From Sphingobacteriales bacterium (GTDB taxonomy: Bacteria > Bacteroidota > Bacteroidia > UKL13-3): a stretch of DNA of 64,000 nt. The notes beneath the pieces were generated by a model that saw only the letters and a list, made by a program, of their open reading frames with translations, made no database searches and was not told the DNA's origin. The stretch's first letter is position 1. Every line of letters starts with the position of its first letter. The stretch is taken from positions 62,001 through 126,000 of the forward strand of contig JAJTFA010000004.1 of the NCBI GenBank assembly GCA_021299635.1. Reading direction: 5' to 3'. The translations under genes were made by a program, and so were the position numbers. Positions 8,443 to 19,143 of this stretch are shown here, piece by piece.

Positions 8443-10362
8443 TCAGACTAATTTAGCTCCGTCTTTGATTTCATCAACAACACCCGGATCAAGCAGTGTT
8501 GTTGTATCTCCTAAATTTGAAGTTTCGCCTTCCGCAATTTTTCGCAGAATGCGTCTCATAATTTTTCCACTCCGGGTTTTAGGCAATCCACTTACAAATT
8601 GAATTTTATCCGGCTTGGCTATTGGCCCGATAATTCGTACCACAGTTTGTATAATATTTTGACGCATCAACTCTGCCTCATGTCCTTTATCCTCAAGAAT
8701 AACATAGGCATATATACCCTGCCCTTTAATATCATGTGGATATCCTACCACTGCACTCTCAACTACTCCGCTGTGCATATTAATGGCATTTTCTACTTCG
8801 GCAGTGCCAATGCGATGCCCACTTACATTCAACACATCATCCACACGCCCTGTAATTCGATAATTGCCAAGCTCATCACGCATTGCACCATCTCCGGTAA
8901 AATATTTATTCGGGTATGCTGCAAAGTAATTGGTTCTGCAACGTTCATGATCTCTGTAGGTGGTTCGGATTGTTGCTGGCCATGATTGTTTAATACACAA
9001 ATTACCATTTACACTATTGCCTTGCAATTCTTTCCCTTGCTCATCAACCAATACAGGCAATACACCTGGCAATGGTAAAGTAGCATAAGCGGGCTTATGT
9101 GGCGTAACTCCTGCCAGATTAGAAATCATGATTCCTCCTGTTTCTGTTTGCCACCAGGTATCTACAATTGGGCAATTTCCCTTACCAATATTTTTGTTAA
9201 ACCATTGCCAAGCTTCAATATTTATAGGTTCCCCAACAGATCCCAGCACATTTAAAGAACTTAAATCCTTCCCTTGTAGCGGTGCTAAACCAAAACCCAT
9301 TAAACTTCTGATAGCGGTGGGTGCTGTATAAAGAATATTTACATTATACTTATCTACTATATCCCAGAAACGTCCGGCATCAGGCCAGGTAGGCACGCCC
9401 TCAAACATAACAGTGGTGGCTCCGGCACTCAGCGGGCCATAAAGCACGTAGCTATGGCCGGTAATCCAACCTATATCTGCCGTACAAAAATGAATCTGAC
9501 CCGGTTTATACTGAAATACATTAATAAAGGTATAATTCGCCCAAAGCATATAACCAGCTTGCGTATGCACTACACCTTTAGGCTTGCCGGTTGAGCCGGA
9601 AGTGTATAGTATAAATAAAGGATCTTCTGCATCCATTGAGGTAGCCTGGAAATGCACAGCGTTATTCAGCTCAGCATGTTCCATTTCATCTTCCCACCAC
9701 ACATCCCTTCCATTAATCATAGAAACCGGAATACGCGTGCGGGTATAAACCAACACTTTTTTCACTGTTGTATTTCCTGTAAGCGCATCATCAATTACAC
9801 TTTTTAACGGAATATCTTTTGCGCCACGATAAGCGCCATCGCAGGTAATAATAAATTCAGCCTGCGCATCTGCAAGTCTGTCTGCTATACTTTGGGCAGA
9901 AAAACCACCAAATATTACACTGTGAATTGCCCCTATGCGTGCGCATGCCAATACTGCAAATGCAAGTTCGGGGACCATACCCATGTAAATACAGACCCGA
10001 TCTCCTTTTTTAACCCCGAGATTTGTGAGCACTTGGGACACACGGCAAACCTGATTATATAATTGATTGTAAGTGATGATACGAGAGGAATCTTGCGGAT
10101 CATTGGGTTCCCAGATAATGGCAGGTTGGTTACCTATAGAATCTAAATGCCTATCAATACAATTCTCTGTGATGTTTAATCTGGCTCCTTTAAACCACTC
10201 TACACGTGGCTCAGTGAAATTCCACTCAAGCACTTCATCCCATTTTTTATGCCACAAAAAGTGATTAGCAATATTTGCCCAAAATAATTCAGGTTCTTCA
10301 ATGCTATGCTTGTAGTCTTGATAGTACTGCTCAATGGTATTGATCTGATAAGGGTACATCAT
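8443..10362 (-). CDS. acs: Acetyl-coenzyme A synthetase
   Basis: A 639-residue AMP-forming ligase that makes acetyl-CoA from acetate, ATP and CoA. The P-loop YTSGSTGKPKG is at residues 253-263, and TWWQTETGG of the active site follows near 404. The C-terminal PKTRSGK places the conserved lysine, which is reversibly acetylated in homologues, at about residue 600. Length matches the family (about 650). ATG 10360-10362 is used, with a second ATG directly after. It follows rnr by only 21 bases, so the two are probably transcribed together. The stop lies 2 bases from the convergent DUF6671-like gene. Confidence 0.95.
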   Translation of the reverse strand: MMYPYQINTIEQYYQDYKHSIEEPELFWANIANHFLWHKKWDEVLEWNFTEPRVEWFKGARLNITENCIDRHLDSIGNQPAIIWEPNDPQDSSRIITYNQLYNQVCRVSQVLTNLGVKKGDRVCIYMGMVPELAFAVLACARIGAIHSVIFGGFSAQSIADRLADAQAEFIITCDGAYRGAKDIPLKSVIDDALTGNTTVKKVLVYTRTRIPVSMINGRDVWWEDEMEHAELNNAVHFQATSMDAEDPLFILYTSGSTGKPKGVVHTQAGYMLWANYTFINVFQYKPGQIHFCTADIGWITGHSYVLYGPLSAGATTVMFEGVPTWPDAGRFWDIVDKYNVNILYTAPTAIRSLMGFGLAPLQGKDLSSLNVLGSVGEPINIEAWQWFNKNIGKGNCPIVDTWWQTETGGIMISNLAGVTPHKPAYATLPLPGVLPVLVDEQGKELQGNSVNGNLCIKQSWPATIRTTYRDHERCRTNYFAAYPNKYFTGDGAMRDELGNYRITGRVDDVLNVSGHRIGTAEVENAINMHSGVVESAVVGYPHDIKGQGIYAYVILEDKGHEAELMRQNIIQTVVRIIGPIAKPDKIQFVSGLPKTRSGKIMRRILRKIAEGETSNLGDTTTLLDPGVVDEIKDGAKLV

Positions 10363-10383
10363 ACAATGATGGTTAGTTGACGA

Positions 10384-12597
10384 TTATTTTCTTCGTTTAT
10401 GCTTCAATTTCTTCTGCTTTTCTTCCTTTTTCTTCCCTTTCCGCTTTTCATTCCTATCCATATATTTTCTGATATGAACAATGCCTGCCAATTCCAAATC
10501 TATCTGACGTTTGGTAGTATCCGCATTTTTAACTTTAACCTGTACGGCATCTCCAAGTTGGTAAATCTTTTTGGTGCGCTTACCGATTAGCCACATATTT
10601 CCGTCATCAAATTCATAATAATCATCCTGAAGCGAGGTGAGCCTAATCATACCTTCGCACTTGTAATCGGTAATCTCAACATACATTCCCCACTCAGAAA
10701 CACCTGAAATAATACCAGTAAACTCTTCGCCTATAAACTGCTGTATGTACTCAACTTGTTTGTATTTAACTGAAGCCCGTTCTGCGTCAGCAGCCTGCAC
10801 CTCTCTTTCTGATGAGTGTTTGCACTTTTCTTCATAAAATGCCTCAGAAGGTGATTTCCCTTTATGTAAATAAGAAAAAAGCAAACGATGAGCCATTAAA
10901 TCAGGGTAGCGCCTAATGGGCGAAGTGAAATGCGTGTAATAATCAAAAGCCAATCCGTAGTGAGATGTTTTTTTAGTAGTATAATAAGCCTTCATCATGG
11001 AACGAACCGCCATTGACTGAATAATATTTTGCTCTGGCTTACCCTCTACTTCCTTCAATAGTTCATTAAAGGAGTGGGCAATTGCTTTTTGTGAATTGGT
11101 TTGAATACGATAACCAAATCTGCCTGCAAAGGCAGAGAATTGCCTAAGTTTATCTTCACTGGGGGATTCGTGCACACGGTAAACAAAAGTTTTCTTTTGT
11201 TTCTGCTCAGCCAACTCATACACATACTGAGCAACAGTGCGGTTGGCCAGCAACATAAACTCTTCAATTAGTTTATGGGCATCTTTTCTCACTTTTTTGA
11301 ATATACCCATCGGCTTAAACTGATCGTCCAGTTTAAATTTCACTTCCTCTGTTTCAAAATTTACCGCACCACTTTTAAATCGTTTTTCTCTCAGTTTTTT
11401 TGCCATTTCATTAAGCAAATGCAACTCTACAGCCAGATCTCCTTCACCGGTTTCGATACGCTGCTGTGCTTCTTCATAAGAAAACCTGCGTTGTGAGTAA
11501 ATAACAGTTTTACCTATCCATTTATTTAATATCTCAGCTTTTTCATTCATCACAAATACTGCCGAGAACGTAAGCTTCTCTTCATGTGGCCTGAGTGAGC
11601 AAACACCATTGGAAAGTTTTTCAGGCAACATAGGAATGGTTCTATCTACCAGATAAACAGAGGTAGCCCTATTATAGGCTTCTTCATCAAGCTTGCTTTC
11701 TTCCGTAACATAATGCGATACATCAGCGATGTGCACACCTACTTCCCATTTTCCATCAGGCATTGGTTTAAATGAAATAGCATCATCAAAATCTTTGGCA
11801 TCTTCAGGGTCAATGGTAAATGTGAGAGTTTCCCTAAAGTCCTTTCGCTTTTTAATTTCATCAGCAGATATCTTTTCAGGGATTTTTTTAGATTCAGCCT
11901 CTACAGCTTCGGGAAATCTGGTTGCAAAACCAAACTCAGCAATGATGGCATGCATCTCTGTATGGTGAGTACCGGGCTTGCCAAGCACTTCAGTAATTTC
12001 ACCGATTGGATTCTTATGCTCGGTGGTCCATTCTGTAATCTTAACCAATACCTTTTCGCCATGCTTAGCTTTATTTAACTTAGGAAGTGGTACATAAATA
12101 TCAGTATACATGCGCTTGTCATCAGGAACAACAAATGCATAAGTTGCGGAAAGCTGAACCACCCCGGCAAACTCCATTCTGTTTCGTTTTATAATTTCAA
12201 TTACCTCCCCGGAAGGTCTCTCAGCCTGCCTACCGGCATACAAGTGAATTTTTACCATATCACCATCAAGAGCAGTATTTAAGCCATCCCTTTCAATTAA
12301 TACATCCTGCGTGTTTCCATCCTCTGAAAGCACGTAGCCAATTCCTCTTTGGGTTACCTGAATACGACCTTCCAGAAATTGGCTAACATATGTAGCCATG
12401 TATTTCCCAGGAGTAAGTTCTTCTATACTTCCTTCCTTTTCTAGAATTTTAAGTAACCTAATTATTTCATTTCTACTTTTGGTATCATCAGCATCGATTG
12501 CAGCAGCAATCTGTTTATAGTTAAAAGCTTTTTTTTTATTGGCAGAAAAATACTTAACAATTTTCCGTTTTAGTTTATTGTTGTTATGATCAGTCAT
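10384..12597 (-). CDS. rnr: Ribonuclease R
   Basis: A 737-residue 3'-5' exoribonuclease of the RNB/VacB family. Order of domains: an N-terminal winged-helix segment (about 1-70), cold-shock OB folds (about 75-230), the RNB catalytic domain with TIDPEDAKDFDDAIS near residue 260 carrying the metal-binding aspartates, a C-terminal S1 domain (about 635-710), and a strongly basic lysine-rich tail that helps unwind structured RNA in homologues. It degrades structured mRNA and rRNA fragments in the cytoplasm. It is the first gene of the probable rnr-acs pair. Confidence 0.95.
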   Translation of the reverse strand: MTDHNNNKLKRKIVKYFSANKKKAFNYKQIAAAIDADDTKSRNEIIRLLKILEKEGSIEELTPGKYMATYVSQFLEGRIQVTQRGIGYVLSEDGNTQDVLIERDGLNTALDGDMVKIHLYAGRQAERPSGEVIEIIKRNRMEFAGVVQLSATYAFVVPDDKRMYTDIYVPLPKLNKAKHGEKVLVKITEWTTEHKNPIGEITEVLGKPGTHHTEMHAIIAEFGFATRFPEAVEAESKKIPEKISADEIKKRKDFRETLTFTIDPEDAKDFDDAISFKPMPDGKWEVGVHIADVSHYVTEESKLDEEAYNRATSVYLVDRTIPMLPEKLSNGVCSLRPHEEKLTFSAVFVMNEKAEILNKWIGKTVIYSQRRFSYEEAQQRIETGEGDLAVELHLLNEMAKKLREKRFKSGAVNFETEEVKFKLDDQFKPMGIFKKVRKDAHKLIEEFMLLANRTVAQYVYELAEQKQKKTFVYRVHESPSEDKLRQFSAFAGRFGYRIQTNSQKAIAHSFNELLKEVEGKPEQNIIQSMAVRSMMKAYYTTKKTSHYGLAFDYYTHFTSPIRRYPDLMAHRLLFSYLHKGKSPSEAFYEEKCKHSSEREVQAADAERASVKYKQVEYIQQFIGEEFTGIISGVSEWGMYVEITDYKCEGMIRLTSLQDDYYEFDDGNMWLIGKRTKKIYQLGDAVQVKVKNADTTKRQIDLELAGIVHIRKYMDRNEKRKGKKKEEKQKKLKHKRRK

Positions 12598-12826
12598 GAT
12601 ATAGGCAAGTTAATACTTTACTTTTACTAAATCTATTAAAATAAGTACAACTTATGAATGAGAATTTCGCTGATAAAACAGGTAATAAAAAGGCTGTATC
12701 TAAATTGATTTAGGCTTTTTGATTTATTTAAGTCATTATTTAAGCTCTGCCTGTAATTTAATAAATTACGTACTAAGTTTACATGAAGTATGCATTTCTT
12801 GAATTATTAGAGCATTAAAACTGAAA

Positions 12827-15427
12827 TTAATCGTTTTTGAATTCAAATTGATTCTTATCATTTAATACAATTAGAATCTTACTATCCTTTTTAATACCTC
12901 CAGATAATATTTCTTTTGACAGTTCATTAAGAATTCGTTTTTGCAATACACGCTTTAGCGGCCTGGCACCAAACTGAGGATCATAACCCAATTGAGCAAG
13001 CCAATCCAGCGCCTCATCTGTTGCACTTACTGCTATTCCCTGCGAGGCTAAATTTTGCTGTATAGCTGAAAACTGAAGCGTAACAATTTGCCTAACATCT
13101 TCCCTGCTTAAAGGAGTAAACATCATCACATCATCTATTCTATTTAAAAACTCAGGCCTTATGGTATGTTTCAGCATGTCCATTACAGCTACTTTAGCTT
13201 CAGCAATCTTATCTTCTTTATTAAACTCATTATAGTCCTCCAGTTTTTCTTGTATCACCTGAGAACCGATATTGGAAGTCATGATAATGATTGTATTTTT
13301 AAAGTTAGCTACACGTCCTTTATTATCTGTTAAGCGTCCATCATCTAATACTTGTAATAAAATATTAAACACATCCGGATGCGCTTTCTCTATTTCATCT
13401 AAAAGCACTACGGAATATGGTCTTCTTCGCACTGCTTCGGTTAGCTGTCCGCCCTCTTCATAACCTACATATCCCGGAGGAGCACCAATTAAACGACTTA
13501 CCGTATGCTTCTCCTGATACTCACTCATATCAATTCGCACCATGGCATTGTCCTGATTAAATAAGAACTCGGCAAGTGCTTTTGCCAATTCTGTTTTACC
13601 AACTCCTGTTGTTCCCAAGAAAATAAATGAACCAATGGGTTTTTTCGGATCGCTCAACCCTGCTCTATTACGCCTTATGGCGTCTGCAATAGCCTGTATA
13701 GCTTCTTCCTGGCCAACTACCCGTTTATGTAGTTCATGCTCCAGATGCAATAATTTTTCTCTTTCACTCTGCAACATTCTGGTTACGGGGATACCGGTCC
13801 AGCGACTAACCACACCAGCAATATCTTCACTATCTACCTCCTCTTTTACCATTGCACTGTCGCCTTGCTGTGCTGTAAGTTGCTGCTGCAAATCCTCCAA
13901 TTGCTTCTCAGCTTCTTTTATCTTACCATATCGTATTTCTGCAACCTTAGCAAAATCACCATTGCGTTCTGCTAATTCAGCCTCATGCTTTAATATCTCA
14001 ATTTTCTCTTTGCTTTGCTGTATCCCGTCAACCACCTGCTTCTCACTTTGCCATTTAGCTTTTAAGGTATTTCGCTCTTCCTGAAGATTTGAAATCTCAG
14101 CAGATAGCACGTGAATCTTTTCATCATCACCTTCTCTTTTGATTGCCTCACGCTCAATCTCCAGTTGCATAATTCGTCTATCAAGTTGATCAATCTCTTC
14201 CGGCACAGAGTCAATTTCAAGCCTAAGTTTTGAGGCAGCTTCATCCACCAAATCGATAGCTTTATCAGGCAAAAATCTATCGTTAATGTAACGTTGTGAC
14301 AATTCAACTGCAGCAATGATAGCCTCATCTTTAATACGCACTTTGTGGTGCACCTCATATCGCTCCTTTAATCCGCGAAGTATTGAAATGGCATCTTCGG
14401 TATCAGGTTCATCTACATAAACTTTCTGAAAACGTCTCTCCAAAGCTTTATCTTTTTCAATGTATCGTTGATACTCAGCAAGTGTAGTTGCTCCGATAGA
14501 ACGCAACTCACCACGTGCAAGTGCAGGCTTCAAAATATTGGCAGCATCCATTGCTCCTTCTCCCCCGCCACCAGCACCAACAAGCGTGTGTATTTCATCA
14601 ATAAATAATACAATCTCTCCATCACTGTCTATAACCTCTTTCACAACAGCCTTTAAGCGCTCCTCAAATTCTCCCTTATACTTGGCTCCAGCAATAAGAG
14701 CACCCATATCTAATGAAAAGATACGCTTGCTCTTTAAATTTTCCGGTACATCACCACTGATAATACGGTGAGCCAGTCCTTCTGCAATTGCGGTTTTACC
14801 CACACCCGGTTCTCCAATCAGTACCGGATTATTTTTAGTTCTGCGTGAAAGTATTTGCAATACTCTCCTTATTTCTTCATCACGTCCAATTACCGGATCC
14901 AGCTTACCTGCAGCAGCAAGTTCATTTAAATTCTTTGCAAATTTATTGAGCGCATTATACTGCGCCTCTGCACTCTGTGAAGTAACTTTAGATCCTCCTC
15001 TCAGTTCTGTGATAGCCTTTTTCAAATCCTTTTCATTTACACCGGTATCTCTAAGCAAGGTTGAAACCTGATCATTGGCCAAGAGTAAACCAATTAGGAT
15101 ATGTTCTACTGCAACAAACTCATCTCCGAAATCCTTGAGACTCGACTGCGCCTTTGTTAGAGCTTGGTTAGAAGAAGTTGATAAATACTGTGCACTACCA
15201 CCAGAAACTTTTGGAAATCCTTTAATCATTGCTCCTAATGCCTGTTCAAGTCTTGCAGGCTGAACATTGAGCTTCTTAAAGAGAAAGGAAACCACCTGCT
15301 CATCCGTTTCAAGCAGTGATTGCAGTATATGAGCCGTTTCAATGGATTGATGACCCATTTCATTTGCCATTTGTTGCGCATGCTGAATGGCTTCTTGTGA
15401 TTTTATGGTGAATTGATTCAAATTCAT
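12827..15427 (-). CDS. clpB: ATP-dependent disaggregase ClpB
   Basis: An 866-residue Hsp100 chaperone. It has an N-terminal Clp repeat domain (1-145), a first AAA+ module with Walker A GEPGVGKT at 205-212, a long coiled-coil middle domain (about 410-530) and a second AAA+ module with GTTGVGKT near 605. The middle domain distinguishes ClpB from ClpA and ClpC. Together with DnaK it pulls proteins out of aggregates after heat stress. I find no CIRCE element upstream; the 319-base region shared with the divergent HTH operon carries other repeats, listed separately. Confidence 0.97.
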   Translation of the reverse strand: MNLNQFTIKSQEAIQHAQQMANEMGHQSIETAHILQSLLETDEQVVSFLFKKLNVQPARLEQALGAMIKGFPKVSGGSAQYLSTSSNQALTKAQSSLKDFGDEFVAVEHILIGLLLANDQVSTLLRDTGVNEKDLKKAITELRGGSKVTSQSAEAQYNALNKFAKNLNELAAAGKLDPVIGRDEEIRRVLQILSRRTKNNPVLIGEPGVGKTAIAEGLAHRIISGDVPENLKSKRIFSLDMGALIAGAKYKGEFEERLKAVVKEVIDSDGEIVLFIDEIHTLVGAGGGGEGAMDAANILKPALARGELRSIGATTLAEYQRYIEKDKALERRFQKVYVDEPDTEDAISILRGLKERYEVHHKVRIKDEAIIAAVELSQRYINDRFLPDKAIDLVDEAASKLRLEIDSVPEEIDQLDRRIMQLEIEREAIKREGDDEKIHVLSAEISNLQEERNTLKAKWQSEKQVVDGIQQSKEKIEILKHEAELAERNGDFAKVAEIRYGKIKEAEKQLEDLQQQLTAQQGDSAMVKEEVDSEDIAGVVSRWTGIPVTRMLQSEREKLLHLEHELHKRVVGQEEAIQAIADAIRRNRAGLSDPKKPIGSFIFLGTTGVGKTELAKALAEFLFNQDNAMVRIDMSEYQEKHTVSRLIGAPPGYVGYEEGGQLTEAVRRRPYSVVLLDEIEKAHPDVFNILLQVLDDGRLTDNKGRVANFKNTIIIMTSNIGSQVIQEKLEDYNEFNKEDKIAEAKVAVMDMLKHTIRPEFLNRIDDVMMFTPLSREDVRQIVTLQFSAIQQNLASQGIAVSATDEALDWLAQLGYDPQFGARPLKRVLQKRILNELSKEILSGGIKKDSKILIVLNDKNQFEFKND

Positions 15428-15746
15428 AATGGTAAATTATTATTAAATATAGACTCTTATTTCATCAACAAAAGAACCAAGCCTATTTTTAAGGATATTT
15501 TGGCTTAAACCTTTACTCATACTGTAAAGTTGGCTTAAAAATGTTGTAAAAAAGGAAGATTAATATGAGAAAAATAGCCAAAACGTCTGTAATTATTGAA
15601 GCAGAAATATCCTATTAGGGCTAAAATATTTAACTGAACTAACGCTTATACAATGTTGCAATTCATTACCTAACCGGAGAGAACATACATTTTTTGCAAT
15701 TCATAGCTCATCTTTTCATATTTTGCAGCGTTCAAAGTACTGACTA
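15428..15746. promoter_or_regulatory. Repeat-bearing control region between clpB and the HTH operon
   Basis: This 319-base divergent intergenic region has no plausible gene. It holds a 10-base direct repeat TTGGCTTAAA at 15500-15509 and 15530-15539, exactly 30 bases apart, with the partial inverse AGCCAAAA near 15578-15585. It also holds an 11-base direct repeat TTGCAATTCAT at 15656-15666 and 15694-15704, 38 bases apart. The second pair lies nearest the HTH gene and the first nearest clpB. I see no exact TAnnTTTG element on either strand. Confidence 0.5.
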
Positions 15747-16733
15747 ATGGATAAAAATGCCAGAAACACACAACTTGATTTTTTGATGAGGGTTAAAGAT
15801 TCTGCCCCTCAAAATATTTCATTTGTTGATGAGCTGGCAGAGGTTTTAGGCATGAGCAATGACAGTGCCTACAGAAGACTGCGTGGTGAAACACTACTTG
15901 GCATTGATGAGATTGCAGCCATTTGTAAGCACTTTAAGGTACCCTTTGAAACAGAGGTGCAAAAAGATGTTTCATCGGTTAGCTTTAATTTCCTGCAATT
16001 GGAGGATAAGCCGGAGAATTTTGCTAAGTGGCTGGAATCCCTCAACCGTGATGTTAAACATATCAGTTCGGTGCAAGGCAGCCATATACTTTATGCAGCT
16101 GATGATGTACCCATCTGGCATCACTTTATTCATAATGAGTTTATTGCTTTTAAGCTTTTTTACTGGATGAAAAGCATTCTGAATATACCGGCCTACGCCA
16201 GCAGTAAATTCAGTCTTGGTTTGGTAGACTCTTCTCTTATAAAAAATGCTCAGGAATTATTGCAACATTATAATAAAACTCAATCTACTGAGATATGGAC
16301 AGAGGATACCATGAATAGCACATTAAAGCAAGTTGAATATTTTTGGGAGTCAGGATTTTTTGAAGATAAAGCTACGGCACTGCGTATGTGCGAGTATATT
16401 ATGGAAGTAATAGAAACACTGGAAGAGAAGGTAAAGCATGGCTCGAAACTGCAGTCTAAAGAGGAAAATTTTCAGCTGTATATGAGTGAGGTAATGGTTG
16501 GCAACAATTCTATACTTGTTAGCATGGGCAAAACAAAAGTAGCATACGTTAGCAATAACACCTTTAATTTTATGAGCACCACAAATCCCGGATTGATAGA
16601 AGAAAACGAAAAGTGGCTTAAAAACCTCATCAAGAAATCAGTACTTATAAGTGGTGTAAGCGAAAAACAGAGGAATAGATTTTTTAATATCTTGAAAGAT
16701 AAAGTAGAACTGTTAAAAAGAAAAATCAAATGA
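15747..16733 (+). CDS. BetR-like helix-turn-helix regulatory protein
   Basis: A 328-residue protein with an N-terminal helix-turn-helix of the cI/BetR type: FVDELAEVLGMSNDSAYRRL (about 25-44) is a clear recognition pattern, followed by GIDEIAAICKHF. The remaining 250 residues are mostly helical and contain no domain I can name. It may sense a metabolite or partner, since Bacteroidota proteins of this layout are common but uncharacterised. Its stop overlaps the start of the aminotransferase gene by 4 bases (ATGA), so translation is coupled. Repeats just upstream are candidates for its own operator. Confidence 0.7.
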   Translation: MDKNARNTQLDFLMRVKDSAPQNISFVDELAEVLGMSNDSAYRRLRGETLLGIDEIAAICKHFKVPFETEVQKDVSSVSFNFLQLEDKPENFAKWLESLNRDVKHISSVQGSHILYAADDVPIWHHFIHNEFIAFKLFYWMKSILNIPAYASSKFSLGLVDSSLIKNAQELLQHYNKTQSTEIWTEDTMNSTLKQVEYFWESGFFEDKATALRMCEYIMEVIETLEEKVKHGSKLQSKEENFQLYMSEVMVGNNSILVSMGKTKVAYVSNNTFNFMSTTNPGLIEENEKWLKNLIKKSVLISGVSEKQRNRFFNILKDKVELLKRKIK

Positions 16734-17923
16734 ATCCATTAGCACATCGTGTTGATTATATTAATGAGCCCCAAACCATTGCTATGGCAAAACTGGCAAG
16801 GGAGTTAATGGCTCAAGGAAAGGATATAATTAGCCTTAGTTTGGGAGAACCAGATTTTGAAACCCCATTACATATAAAAGAGGCAGCCAAAAAAGCTATT
16901 GATGCTGGTTACAGTTACTATACCCCTGTTGCGGGCATAACAGAACTTAGGCAAGCAATTAGTGATAAGTTTAAGAGAGATAATAATTTGGCGTATCAGG
17001 TAGATGAGATTATTGTATCAACCGGAGCCAAGCACTCCATTATGAACGCGGTAATGGCTTTGGTAAACCCAGGAGATGAGGTGCTCATTCCAACACCATA
17101 TTGGGTTAGCTATTCTGAGATGGCTAAGCTTATGGAAGGTGTTCCGGTTTTCATTAAAAGCACCGTTGAGCAAAACTACAAGATTAACGCTGAACAACTT
17201 GAAGCTGCCATCACACCGAAATCAAAATTGTATATTTTTTCGTCTCCATGCAATCCTACTGGTTCGGTTTATTCTGAAGCAGAGTTGGCAGAACTGGTAA
17301 AAGTTTTTGAAAAATACCCAGATATTTATATCATCAGTGATGAAATATATGAGCATATCAATTTTGTAGGCAAGCATGTAAGTATAGCCTCATTTGAAAG
17401 TATTAAGAACAGAGTGATTACGGTGAACGGGCTTAGCAAAGGCTTCGCTATGACCGGATGGCGCTTGGGCTACATTGGAGCAAGCAAAACAATTGTGCAG
17501 GCGTGTGAAAAAATTCAATCGCAATACACTTCAGGAACAAGTCATATTACCCAAAGGGCTGCAATAGCGGCATTAAGTGGTGATATGAAACCAACTCACG
17601 ATATGGTTTCCGCTTTTAAGAAAAGACGCGAACTTGTTGTAAACGGACTCAATGAAATAAGCGGACTTAAAAACACCCTGCCGGAAGGCGCATTTTATGC
17701 CTTCCCTGAAGTTAGTTTCTATTATGGTAAGTCAAATCAAGGCAAAAAAATAAATGATTCAACAGATTTGTGTATGTACCTGTTGCATGAAGCTTGCGTT
17801 TCATTGGTGCCGGGTGATGGATTTGGCGCACCTGAATGCTTACGTATGAGCTACGCAACGGGAGAAGAGAAACTTGCGGAAGCTTTAAAAAGAATTAAAG
17901 AAGGTTTATCAAAACTTGTATAA
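16730..17923 (+). CDS. Aspartate aminotransferase, class I PLP-dependent
   Basis: A 397-residue fold-type I aminotransferase of the Ib (Thermus/Rhizobium-like) branch. The PLP lysine is in GLSKGFAMTGWRLGYIG near residue 236, SPCNPTG near 175 binds the cofactor, and a C-terminal Arg in CLRMSYA binds the substrate carboxylate. It moves the amino group between aspartate and 2-oxoglutarate; some relatives also act on aromatic amino acids or prephenate. It is coupled to the HTH gene by a 4-base overlap, and 6 bases separate it from the kinase downstream. Confidence 0.9.
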   Translation: MNPLAHRVDYINEPQTIAMAKLARELMAQGKDIISLSLGEPDFETPLHIKEAAKKAIDAGYSYYTPVAGITELRQAISDKFKRDNNLAYQVDEIIVSTGAKHSIMNAVMALVNPGDEVLIPTPYWVSYSEMAKLMEGVPVFIKSTVEQNYKINAEQLEAAITPKSKLYIFSSPCNPTGSVYSEAELAELVKVFEKYPDIYIISDEIYEHINFVGKHVSIASFESIKNRVITVNGLSKGFAMTGWRLGYIGASKTIVQACEKIQSQYTSGTSHITQRAAIAALSGDMKPTHDMVSAFKKRRELVVNGLNEISGLKNTLPEGAFYAFPEVSFYYGKSNQGKKINDSTDLCMYLLHEACVSLVPGDGFGAPECLRMSYATGEEKLAEALKRIKEGLSKLV

Positions 17924-17929
17924 AGTAAA

Positions 17930-18907
17930 ATGAAAGAAATACTGGAAAAATTTAAGGGATTAAAAGTGCTGGTGGTAGGAGATGTGATGATTGATGCATA
18001 CTACTTTGGGAAAGTAGACCGCATCTCTCCGGAAGCGCCTGTGCCCGTTGTAGCTGTAGAGAAAAAAGAAAACCGATTAGGAGGAGCCGCAAACGTAGCA
18101 ATGAATTTGGTTGCCTTGGGTGCTAAGCCCATTATTTGCTCTGTAGTTGGTGAAGATAATGATGGAAAAGATTTGATTATGCTTTTTGAAAAAGCAGGAA
18201 TAAGCACACAAGGTATAGTTCGATCAAAAGACCGAATCACTACTGTTAAAACTAGGATTATATCACAACAAACCCAAATGCTCAGAATTGATAGTGAAAC
18301 CACAAAAAGCATCAGCGAGGTTGAATCATTCAGTCTGATTGAGAAGATATATCAGCTTTTAATTGATGCTGATGTATTGGTATTTGAAGATTATGACAAA
18401 GGAGTACTAACCTCTGATAATATTAGACAAATTACCGAAAAAGCTAAAGCCTCCGGAGTACCTGTGGTAGTTGATCCCAAGAAGAGAAATTTCAATGCCT
18501 ATCATGGAGCAGATTTATTTAAGCCAAACTTAAAAGAGCTGAAAGAAGGGATGAAAATAGAACTGGATGATTCAGATCAGAAAGCTTTTGAACTGGCAGT
18601 AGTGAAGCTCATGGATGATATGCATATAAAAAATATTATGGTTACCATGAGCGAAAAAGGTGTGATGATATCTGATGGCAAATCGTTTGAATACATTCCT
18701 GCGCACTTAAGGAAAATTGCTGATGTCAGCGGTGCGGGAGATACTGTGATTAGTGTTGCTTGTTTATGCATGGCTCTTGGCCTCACAAATAACCAAATAG
18801 CTACATTATCAAATTTGGCTGGCGGTTTGGTTTGCGAAGAAGTGGGTGTAGTGCCTATTGATAAGAATAAGTTTCTGGAAGAAGTCAAAGGATTAAGTTT
18901 AACCTAA
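17930..18907 (+). CDS. PfkB-family kinase, heptose-7-phosphate kinase (HldE domain I) type
   Basis: A 325-residue ribokinase-fold sugar kinase. The N-terminal VGDVMIDAYYFGKVDRISPE, the substrate motif GGAANVAMN and the anion-hole VSGAGDT near residue 266 match the kinase half of HldE/RfaE. This enzyme phosphorylates D-glycero-D-manno-heptose 7-phosphate on the way to ADP-heptose for lipopolysaccharide. The cytidylyltransferase-like second half of HldE is absent, so a partner must be encoded elsewhere if the role is right. It is the last gene of the three-gene operon. Other PfkB sugar kinases remain possible. Confidence 0.8.
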   Translation: MKEILEKFKGLKVLVVGDVMIDAYYFGKVDRISPEAPVPVVAVEKKENRLGGAANVAMNLVALGAKPIICSVVGEDNDGKDLIMLFEKAGISTQGIVRSKDRITTVKTRIISQQTQMLRIDSETTKSISEVESFSLIEKIYQLLIDADVLVFEDYDKGVLTSDNIRQITEKAKASGVPVVVDPKKRNFNAYHGADLFKPNLKELKEGMKIELDDSDQKAFELAVVKLMDDMHIKNIMVTMSEKGVMISDGKSFEYIPAHLRKIADVSGAGDTVISVACLCMALGLTNNQIATLSNLAGGLVCEEVGVVPIDKNKFLEEVKGLSLT

Positions 18908-19143
18908 ATTTAACCAGGCCATAAATCGTTATTTGAACAAGCCTGCTAGAATTTTCTGATTTCTTTATAAGGTAAAATCTCATGAAGATTAATGTAGCAC
19001 TTGCTTGCAATTTCGATTCATACAAATTCCATCAAGGCTAGTTACTTGCCGGCAAAAAGAACGCTCTATAACATTATAAGTATAAAGGCTGAAATTTAAA
19101 CTAAAACTTATTTCTTCAATTTATTGTTCATTAAATTCGTTTA

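Noticed and set aside
13635-14084. A long open frame on the plus strand antisense to clpB (149 codons)
   Set aside because: It mirrors the codon pattern of clpB, has Ser/Cys-rich composition typical of a shadow frame, and no promoter or domain supports it.
15428-15746. A CIRCE (HrcA) heat-shock operator before clpB
   Set aside because: No TTAGCACTC-N9-GAGTGCTAA or near match is present.
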